Shown here piece after piece: positions 1-4,532 of a DNA stretch of 5,965 nt. The DNA is taken from assembly GCA_947587565.1 (NCBI GenBank), contig CANPYA010000078.1, positions 1 to 5,965 of the forward strand. The letters are read 5' to 3'. Position numbers and translations under genes: made by a program. Under the pieces are notes generated by a model that saw only the letters and a list, made by a program, of their open reading frames with translations, searched no databases and was not told the origin of the DNA. Numbering within the stretch: the stretch's first letter is position 1; every line of letters begins with the position of its first letter. The stretch comes from an uncultured Bacilli bacterium (GTDB taxonomy: Bacteria; Bacillota_I; Bacilli_A; RF39; UBA660).

Positions 1-777
1 TATATCAGGAATATTTAAGGCATTATCTAAAGTTTCATCAATCATCTTAAGCATAAATTCAATAAATTCTGTAGAATTACCTTTATTATTACAATTAGCA
101 ATAGCTTTATAATATCCACTTTGATACTTATGAATTTGGGACTCTATTGGTAAATATTCAAATATTTCTTTCCAATTATAAAGCAATATATTTTGCCATA
201 GGCGAGCCGTTCTTCCATTACCATCACTAAAAGGATGAATAAATACAAATTCATAATGAAATACACTTGATAATATTAATGGATGAACTTTATTTTTATT
301 TTCTTTTAGCCAATCAAATAACTGATTCATTAAATCAGGAACAATTTCTGGCGGTGGACACATAAATATACATTTTTTACCATCAAAAACTCCTTCATTG
401 CCTTTTCTAAATTCACCAGATTCCGAAACAGTTAAATACGTTATTACACCATGTATTTTTTTCAAATCTTTAATGCTATAGGGATTAACGACATTTATCA
501 TTTCATAAGCATTATAAGCATTTTTAACTTCTTGGATATCTTTTTGAGAACCCAAAACCATTTTGCCATCAATAACATCTCTGACTTGATCTCTAGTTAA
601 TTTATTATTTTCAATAGCTAATGATGAATGAATTGAATTTATTTTTGATTGCTTTCTTAAATATGGTCTTTTATTTAAATTTGAAAAATTATCTAACTTC
701 GTTACTTTTTCAGAAATATCCGCAACTCGTTTTAACATTTCTGGTGTAATTTCAAATGGCGGTACATACTTTTCCAT
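1..777 (-). CDS. Fic-domain protein, class II (N-terminal autoinhibited), 3' end outside window
   Basis: I translated this gene by hand: 259 codons run open from ATG at 777 to the window edge, so the C-terminus is missing. Fic enzymes usually transfer AMP from ATP to a hydroxyl group on a target protein. The catalytic loop is complete at residues 181-192 (HPFSDGNGRTAR: His181, Phe183, Asp185, Gly-Asn-Gly, Arg189, Arg192). Residues 52-57 (SLAIEN) fit the [S/T]xxxE[G/N] inhibitory-helix motif, whose Glu (here Glu56) blocks ATP binding. Placed before the Fic core, it marks a class II, self-inhibited enzyme. The stretch at 121-150 (GEFRKG, then CPPPEIVPDLM) fits the flap and following region of bacterial Fic proteins. 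Family members of this type often end in a winged helix-turn-helix, which would lie beyond the edge. The start is supported by AGAGGTGA at 784-791, 6 nt upstream, and by a consensus promoter. The target is unknown. Confidence 0.95.
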   Translation of the reverse strand, partial: MEKYVPPFEITPEMLKRVADISEKVTKLDNFSNLNKRPYLRKQSKINSIHSSLAIENNKLTRDQVRDVIDGKMVLGSQKDIQEVKNAYNAYEMINVVNPYSIKDLKKIHGVITYLTVSESGEFRKGNEGVFDGKKCIFMCPPPEIVPDLMNQLFDWLKENKNKVHPLILSSVFHYEFVFIHPFSDGNGRTARLWQNILLYNWKEIFEYLPIESQIHKYQSGYYKAIANCNNKGNSTEFIEFMLKMIDETLDNALNIPDI

Positions 778-803
778 TAATAATCACCTCTAATATACTT
801 AAT

Positions 804-832
804 ATTATACTATAAACTAGCATATTAATCAA
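804..832 (-). promoter_or_regulatory. Promoter of the fic gene (sigma-70/SigA type)
   Basis: Read on the minus strand, a -35 box TTGATT (832-827) is followed by a 17-nt spacer and a perfect -10 box TATAAT (809-804). Transcription would start near 797, giving a leader of about 20 nt that contains the AGAGGTGA ribosome binding site before the ATG at 777. The match and spacing are better than chance would often give even in AT-rich DNA. The promoter gives fic its own transcription unit, separate from the recO operon upstream. Confidence 0.75.
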
Positions 833-836
833 TAAG

Positions 837-869
837 ACTTGCTCAAAACTTGCTCAAAACTTGCTCAAG
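837..869. repeat. Three 11-bp tandem repeats upstream of the fic -35 box
   Basis: The unit ACTTGCTCAAA occurs at 837-847 and 848-858, and as ACTTGCTCAAG at 859-869. Only the last base of the third copy differs. On the minus strand each unit contains TTGAGCAA, a small inverted repeat (TTG-AG-CAA). The array ends 4 bp from the fic -35 box, and its period is close to one helical turn, so the copies would present the same DNA face to a bound protein. This arrangement suggests an operator, possibly autoregulatory. Simple replication slippage at the end of the neighbouring pseudogene is the alternative. Confidence 0.85.
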
Positions 870-1128
870 ATGTTATGGAATTTAATTAACTCTACTCCTT
901 ATTCCGTAAAAACTCTTACTTTATATCTTCTACCACCATATTGGTTTAAACTTGAGGTCGGAAATTTCGACCTCAAGTTATTTAAATCTTCCCGGTCAAT
1001 AAAAATGAGAATCTTTTGGAAAATTTTTCTGAATTATTTCTAACCGCTTCATTAATTCTTTTTATTTCTACTCCATATATATTTTTTAACTCCATCATCT
1101 TTCTTTTTACTTACTGATTAATAGTCAT
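857..1128 (-). pseudogene. Decayed ORF6N-family (phage-type DNA-binding domain) gene remnant
   Basis: I see a broken ORF6N domain across two minus-strand frames. The first, from ATG at 1098 to a stop at 982-984, contains IYGVEIKRINEAVRNN and then KRFSFLLT. This matches the family pattern of lYgVetKriNeAVrrN followed by rFp-F-f-Lt. The sequence then continues one frame over from about 1000 with DREDLNNLRSKFPTSS (988-950 region) and YGGRRYKVRVFTE (940-902), the hallmark GGRRYxPyvFTEqG segment. A TAA at 899-901 sits where the family has Gln. Upstream, an in-frame TAA at 1111-1113 separates a possible ATG at 1128. At least one frameshift and two nonsense codons are therefore visible, and the C-terminal part is gone, ending at the 11-bp repeats. 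ORF6N proteins are linked to phages and mobile elements. I called this from family knowledge without a database search. Confidence 0.75.
949..979. repeat. Palindrome 1 (12-bp perfect arms), inside the ORF6N remnant
   Basis: The left arm AACTTGAGGTCG (949-960) and right arm CGACCTCAAGTT (968-979) are perfect complements around a 7-nt centre, GAAATTT. Read on the minus strand it is part of the ORF6N remnant and encodes LRSKFPTSS. Because it is palindromic, the plus strand reads LRSEISTSS in one frame. No T-run follows on either strand, so it is not a canonical terminator. Confidence 0.9.
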
Positions 1129-1191
1129 AGTTCTATTTGCACATTTATAAAGTTAAATCTTAATTCATTTTAGGATTTATTAAATTTAATA

Positions 1192-1214
1192 TAAGGTTCA
1201 AAAACGGAACCTTA
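1192..1214. repeat. Palindrome 2 (8-bp perfect arms)
   Basis: Arms TAAGGTTC (1192-1199) and GAACCTTA (1207-1214) enclose the loop AAAAACG. On the minus strand it reads L-R-F-R-F-stop-T-L. This is a degenerate version of the LRSK-x-x-T-L box found in palindromes 1 and 3, so I group the three together. It lies between the recO terminator and the ORF6N remnant. A plus-strand T-run at 1229-1235 is too far away to make a typical terminator. Confidence 0.75.
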
Positions 1215-1239
1215 GAATTTATAAAATATTTTTTTATTC

Positions 1240-1262
1240 TAAGGTCGAAATTTTCGACCTTA
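1240..1262. repeat. Palindrome 3 (11-bp perfect arms)
   Basis: TAAGGTCGAAA (1240-1250) and TTTCGACCTTA (1252-1262) are perfect complements around a single T. The minus strand reads LNYLRSKISTLE and then a stop, closely resembling LNNLRSKFPTSS in the ORF6N remnant. By hand alignment the DNA of the two boxes (minus strand, 1272-1237 and 985-950) is identical at 27 of 36 positions. The plus strand also reads LRSKFSTL. This supports a shared origin, but no further ORF6N sequence surrounds this copy. Confidence 0.85.
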
Positions 1263-1286
1263 AATAATTTAACTATTTCAAAATAT

Positions 1287-1322
1287 AAAAAACTACTACT
1301 AATTTAACTTAGCAATAGTTTT
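1287..1322 (-). terminator. Intrinsic terminator of the yqfC-recO operon
   Basis: On the minus strand AAAACTATTGCTAA (1322-1309) pairs with TTAGTAGTAGTTTT (1302-1289) over 14 bp, including two G-U wobbles. The loop is 6 nt (GTTAAA). The stem runs into TTTTTT (1292-1287) and then further T-rich sequence, the classic rho-independent layout. The upstream arm is made of the last recO codons and the downstream arm contains the recO stop codon (1301-1299). The stem is AT-rich, so strength is uncertain, but its position at the operon end fits well. Confidence 0.7.
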
Positions 1323-2033
1323 TAAAAAATCTTTACTCTTTAAATACAAACCAGTATAATCATCATAATAACTATTTAAAAAACGATTAATTTCTTCCAC
1401 AATATCATCTTTAATAGCAATTTTATCAATACTTTTAATATCTACTAAATAATACATATTAATTATTTTAACAATACTTATCGGGACAATTCTTTCATCC
1501 CGGTAGCAATCCTTACAAATAAGGCCACCCTTTTCACTTGATAAAGCTACAATATCGGTCTTTTTCCCACAAGATATACAACTAGTTAAATTAAGACCAA
1601 CTCCTAAATAATCTAAAAGTTTAACTTCTAAAATATTTGTAATAGCCATCGGATTTAACCCTTCATCTATCTTAATTAAGGCATTAATAAAGTCATTATA
1701 TAAATTTGCATCAGTAGCATCCTTACTCACTTGTCCAATTAAATCACAAAGGTAAGATGCATAACTAATAAGTAAAATATCATTTTTAATATTCTTTAAA
1801 GGATTTATGATATCCACACTAGAAAGTAATGAAAGTTTATCTTTTTTATAATATATTTGAAACTTTCCATAAGTTATTTTTAATGTACTACTTCTAAGTT
1901 TACTCTTAATTCCCATGGCACCCTTACACATAACTCCGATTAAACCATATTCTTTTGTAAAAATATTAATAATTTTAGAAGTATCACCAAAGGGCGTTTC
2001 TTTAAGAATTATTCCTTCAACACTTTCTAACAT
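1299..2033 (-). CDS. recO: DNA repair protein RecO
   Basis: RecO acts in the RecFOR pathway: it binds single-stranded DNA and SSB, and with RecR helps load RecA at gaps and breaks. The 244-residue product is close to the roughly 250 residues usual in Firmicutes. The N-terminal OB-fold is visible at about 1-80, beginning with VEGIILKETPFGDTSKII and continuing through LIGVMCKGAMG, which matches the family start. The helical part follows, and a zinc-binding CxxC...CxxC pair sits at Cys152/Cys155 and Cys173/Cys176. The start ATG at 2033 has AGGTGG at 2038-2043, only 4 nt upstream. It is the last gene of the operon, 17 nt after yqzL, and its final codons double as the terminator arm. The order era-yqzL-recO is the one seen in Bacillus. 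Confidence 0.95.
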   Translation of the reverse strand: MLESVEGIILKETPFGDTSKIINIFTKEYGLIGVMCKGAMGIKSKLRSSTLKITYGKFQIYYKKDKLSLLSSVDIINPLKNIKNDILLISYASYLCDLIGQVSKDATDANLYNDFINALIKIDEGLNPMAITNILEVKLLDYLGVGLNLTSCISCGKKTDIVALSSEKGGLICKDCYRDERIVPISIVKIINMYYLVDIKSIDKIAIKDDIVEEINRFLNSYYDDYTGLYLKSKDFLKTIAKLN

Positions 2034-2050
2034 ACTACCACCTAAAACAA

Positions 2051-2131
2051 TTATTTACATTTTTTATAATTTAAATAATCTTCTACTTTACCACTATTTT
2101 TAAACTTTTCCCAAGCTTCTTTTTTATTCAT
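2051..2131 (-). CDS. yqzL: YqzL-family small protein (26 aa)
   Basis: This short ORF, found by hand translation, begins at ATG 2131 and ends with TAA at 2051-2053. The product starts MNKKEAWEKFKNSGKVEDYL and ends NYKKCK. It fits the core pattern of the YqzL-like family (W-x-x-F-x-x-[ST]-G-x-[IV]-x-x-Y-L-x-[YF]-K) and lies between era and recO, exactly where yqzL lies in Bacillus. A very strong ribosome binding site, AGGAAGGTGA (2136-2145), is spaced 4 nt from the start and supports translation. Bacillus YqzL is about 47 residues, so this copy keeps little more than the conserved core and lacks the acidic tail. The function of the family is unknown. The family match is by pattern memory, not by search. 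Confidence 0.82.
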   Translation of the reverse strand: MNKKEAWEKFKNSGKVEDYLNYKKCK

Positions 2132-2135
2132 TTTA

Positions 2136-2163
2136 TCACCTTCCTACTTATATAATGGGAAGG
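2136..2163 (-). promoter_or_regulatory. Possible hairpin masking the yqzL ribosome binding site
   Basis: On the minus strand CCTTCC (2163-2158) is complementary to GGAAGG (2144-2139) across a 13-nt AT-rich loop. The second arm is the core of the yqzL Shine-Dalgarno sequence. If formed in the mRNA, the 6-bp stem would limit ribosome access between era and yqzL. The stem is short with a wide loop, so a chance match is plausible. Confidence 0.3.
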
Positions 2164-2174
2164 ATTATTATTTT

Positions 2175-3056
2175 TTATTCATAATCAAAGAAACCAAGTT
2201 CTTTTAAATACTTTTCTTTATCTTTCCAATTTTCAATAACTTTAACATATAATTCTAGATATACGTGTTTACCAAGCATTTCTTCTAAGTCCACTCTAGC
2301 AAGAGAACCTACTTTCTTAAGCATTTCCCCACCTGAACCAATAATCATTTTCTTAATATTCGGTTTATCCACAATTATATCGACACTGATATTAACTAAA
2401 TCTTTTTTACTTTCAATATTCGTACAATGACAAGTTATACTATGCGGTATTTCATCTTTGGTATTTTGGAGTAATTTCTCCCTAACGAGTTCTGCCGCCA
2501 TAAAAGGAACGCTTGAGGAAGTTATCACATCATCTTCATAATATTTGATATCATCTTTTAAATATTTTTTAATAACCTCAATTAAATGAGCAACATTGTC
2601 ATCTTCTTTCGCCGACACTGGTACAATCTCCGCAAAATCATAATCTTTATATTCATTTATCGCCATAATTAAAGTTTCTTTAGATACTTTATCAATTTTA
2701 TTAATTACTAATATAACCGGTATTTGATTATTTAAAAGGTTATCCATTAAGAATTTATCCCCTTTACCAATACCCGATTCAATATCTACTACTAGTAAAA
2801 CTAAATCGACATCTTTCGTTAAAGCATAGGCTTGTTTATTTAAAACTTTGCCTAATTTATTTAAAGGCTTAGAAATTCCGGGTGTATCAACAAAAATAAT
2901 TTGGTAACCATCTTCATGATAAATTCCTTCGATGATATTTCTTGTTGTCCCAGAAACATTGGAGGTAATCGCTATTTTACGGTCGATAATACTATTAATT
3001 AAAGTACTTTTTCCTACATTTGGTCGACCAACTATACTTACAAAACCACTCTTCAT
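2175..3056 (-). CDS. era: GTPase Era
   Basis: Era is an essential GTPase that binds the 3' end of 16S rRNA and aids 30S subunit maturation. The 293-residue protein has the full set of G motifs: G1 GRPNVGKST (10-18), a G2 threonine within GTTRN (36-40), G3 DTPG (57-60), G4 NKID (119-122) and G5 SAK (148-150). The C-terminal KH domain is recognisable from REKLL and DEIPHSI (about 192-207), the GxxG loop IIGSGGEMLKKVG (238-250) and LARVDLEEMLGKHVYLELYV (252-271). It ends normally with NWKD and ELGFF. AGGAG at 3063-3067, overlapping the dgkA stop codon, supports the ATG at 3056. It follows dgkA by 9 nt. Its place near ybeY is typical, since both proteins act on 16S rRNA maturation. Confidence 0.98.
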   Translation of the reverse strand: MKSGFVSIVGRPNVGKSTLINSIIDRKIAITSNVSGTTRNIIEGIYHEDGYQIIFVDTPGISKPLNKLGKVLNKQAYALTKDVDLVLLVVDIESGIGKGDKFLMDNLLNNQIPVILVINKIDKVSKETLIMAINEYKDYDFAEIVPVSAKEDDNVAHLIEVIKKYLKDDIKYYEDDVITSSSVPFMAAELVREKLLQNTKDEIPHSITCHCTNIESKKDLVNISVDIIVDKPNIKKMIIGSGGEMLKKVGSLARVDLEEMLGKHVYLELYVKVIENWKDKEKYLKELGFFDYE

Positions 3057-3065
3057 TTTAAACTC

Positions 3066-3491
3066 CTAAAACAAATCGATGATAAGGCGCATAACTTCGG
3101 GTACAAAAATGATTAAATTAACAATTAAAGCTAAAACGGTCATTATTCCCGTTGCAGCTGATCCACAATCTTTTGCTACCTTAACGTATTCACTGTAATC
3201 CAAAGTTACTAAATCACAAACCGCTTCAATCGCTGTATTAATAAGTTCAACGACACTAATAAGGGCTAAACTGCCAAAAGAAATAACCCATTCTAGGAAA
3301 CTGATATCAAAACTAATGCCTAAAATAATAACAAGGCAAGCACAAATGGCTACTAAAATAAAACTTGATTCATTATTAAGACAATAATTTAAACCTTGCA
3401 TGGTATATTTACATTTGTTTAAGACATTTTTTACTAAACCAACTTCATGTTTTTCATTACTAAATTTCGCTAACTCTTCTTGTTTTTTCAT
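3066..3491 (-). CDS. dgkA: Diacylglycerol/undecaprenol kinase family membrane protein
   Basis: This is a small prokaryotic-type lipid kinase. In Gram-positive bacteria such proteins mostly phosphorylate undecaprenol, feeding the lipid carrier for cell-wall synthesis; some act on diacylglycerol. The 141-residue product has the signature ELINTAIEAVCDLV (82-95), with catalytic-region Glu82, Asn85 and Glu89, and AKDCGSAAT (106-114), which resembles the AKDMGSAAV stretch of E. coli DgkA. Three hydrophobic segments lie at about 44-60, 65-82 and 112-132. A charged N-terminal extension of about 15 residues makes it somewhat longer than Bacillus DgkA. The ATG at 3491 lies inside ybeY, giving a 32-nt overlap, with AGAGGAAG about 11 nt upstream and no better start downstream before the conserved region. 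Substrate preference cannot be read from the sequence. Confidence 0.92.
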   Translation of the reverse strand: MKKQEELAKFSNEKHEVGLVKNVLNKCKYTMQGLNYCLNNESSFILVAICACLVIILGISFDISFLEWVISFGSLALISVVELINTAIEAVCDLVTLDYSEYVKVAKDCGSAATGIMTVLALIVNLIIFVPEVMRLIIDLF

Positions 3492-3918
3492 CTTTATCTA
3501 ACACTTCCTCTTGTTTTTTGAACATTACTTCTTCTTCTTCCTTTGTTTGATGGTCATACCCCAGTAAATGCAAAAGTCCATGAACTGTTAAGAACGCAAG
3601 TTCTCTTACCTCACTATGGCCATATAAAACAGCTTGTTCTTGCATTCTCGGAATACAAATATAAATTTCTCCCAAAAAACGCATATTATTATAACGCATA
3701 TTAGGATTATCTTCAAATGCAAATGATATAACATCTGTAACTCGATCAATTCCCCGGTAATTTTTATTTATTTCTTGAATTTTTTCATTACTGACCAAGA
3801 CAATACTAAAATTAGCATTCTCAACTTTTTCTAATTCCATTGTATCTTTAATAACTTTATCTAAAAACTGATAATCTTTATCATAACCATATTCATTAGT
3901 AATACTATAATCTATCAT
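3460..3918 (-). CDS. ybeY: Endoribonuclease YbeY
   Basis: YbeY is a zinc-dependent single-strand endoribonuclease involved in 16S rRNA 3'-end maturation and 70S ribosome quality control. The 152-residue product carries the metal-binding motif HGLLHLLGYDH (113-123), with His113, His117 and His123 as expected from H-x3-H-x5-H. The family stretch YRGIDRVTDVISF (54-66) contains the conserved Arg59, and LGEIYI follows at 82-87. The start ATG at 3918 overlaps the TGA of the upstream vanZ-like gene as ATGA, suggesting coupled translation. GGGGAG at 3929-3934 lies 10 nt upstream. Its 3' end overlaps dgkA by 32 nt. In Bacillus, ybeY directly follows the pgpH/yqfF gene, which is absent here. Confidence 0.97.
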   Translation of the reverse strand: MIDYSITNEYGYDKDYQFLDKVIKDTMELEKVENANFSIVLVSNEKIQEINKNYRGIDRVTDVISFAFEDNPNMRYNNMRFLGEIYICIPRMQEQAVLYGHSEVRELAFLTVHGLLHLLGYDHQTKEEEEVMFKKQEEVLDKDEKTRRVSEI

Positions 3919-4532
3919 TTAAATATAACTCCCCAATAACCAAAAATATAAATGCCAAATAAAACTATTACGACAATCCATAAAATATTATAAAACATAT
4001 CACTCTTAAAGATATCTGGTAAATGTCTATTAATCGCCGAAATACCGATATAAAGTAAATAACCAATGATACCACCGACAACATTAAGTAAGATGTCATC
4101 AATATCAAAGGAACGACCAACCTTTAGTTGCACAATTTCAATAACCATACTTGTTAGGAAAGTCGTAATCAAAACCGGCCAGATTTTTTTCGGATTAACA
4201 TACTCCCCGATTAAATAACCAAAAGGTAAAAAGATAATAATATTACCTAAAACATTATAGTTAAACATCTTACTTCCTACTTTATAACGGAGAATTTCGG
4301 AGAATGGTGTTAAATTAACCCCACTCGCACTATTAAGTTCACTCATTAAAAGAATTTCAAACAATAACCAAATATAAATAATCGCAAAAAGATAACTTAA
4401 TTCTTTATGGAGGCAAAATTTCTCTTTATGACTTTGCAAATAAAAGAATCTAATTAACGCAATGGCCGTGATAAAAACGGTTAACATCGGCCAAATATTA
4501 TTCATTACTTTTTGGAACAGATTGGCTATCAT
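3915..4532 (-). CDS. VanZ-family integral membrane protein
   Basis: The 205-residue product is a VanZ-like membrane protein. Family hallmarks are NLTPFSEILRY (73-83), NVLGNIIIFLPFGYLI (93-108) and IEIVQLKVGRSFDIDDILLN (131-150), followed by VVGGIIGYLL. Hydrophobic segments lie at about 13-30, 46-64, 92-109, 117-134, 149-166 and 181-202. The last lies after the family core and is an extra C-terminal helix. VanZ itself gives low-level teicoplanin resistance by an unclear mechanism, but most homologues are chromosomal and uncharacterised, so no resistance should be inferred. GAGAGGAAG at 4539-4547, 6 nt upstream, supports the ATG at 4532, which creates a 35-nt overlap with yqfD. A second ATG at codon 10 (4505) is possible but lacks as good a site. 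It sits where Bacillus has phoH and pgpH. Confidence 0.9.
   Translation of the reverse strand: MIANLFQKVMNNIWPMLTVFITAIALIRFFYLQSHKEKFCLHKELSYLFAIIYIWLLFEILLMSELNSASGVNLTPFSEILRYKVGSKMFNYNVLGNIIIFLPFGYLIGEYVNPKKIWPVLITTFLTSMVIEIVQLKVGRSFDIDDILLNVVGGIIGYLLYIGISAINRHLPDIFKSDMFYNILWIVVIVLFGIYIFGYWGVIFK

Noticed and set aside
861..1043. Plus-strand 60-residue open frame starting with TTG
   Set aside because: It begins within the 11-bp repeats, has no ribosome binding site, and runs antisense over the ORF6N remnant and its palindrome. The minus-strand family match explains the sequence better.
949..1262. Three palindromes as a CRISPR array
   Set aside because: The copies differ in sequence and are unevenly spaced (about 230 and 45 bp apart), there are no regular spacers, and no cas gene is present.
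1192..1262. Palindromes 2 and 3 as rho-independent terminators
   Set aside because: Neither has a T-run directly after the stem on either strand. The hairpin at 1289-1322 with its adjacent T-run is a far better terminator for recO.
1915..2103. Plus-strand 62-residue open frame across the recO start and yqzL
   Set aside because: It is antisense to recO and yqzL, with no recognisable motif; a shadow of low-complexity AT-rich coding sequence.
3915..3917. Mycoplasma-type code with TGA read as tryptophan
   Set aside because: TGA ends the vanZ-like gene in an ATGA overlap with ybeY, and tryptophans in the recognised proteins are encoded by TGG.
3915..4532. VanZ-like gene as a glycopeptide-resistance determinant
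   Set aside because: No vanA/vanH/vanX or regulatory genes are nearby. The gene sits within a housekeeping operon, and chromosomal VanZ-family proteins are common and mostly of unknown function.
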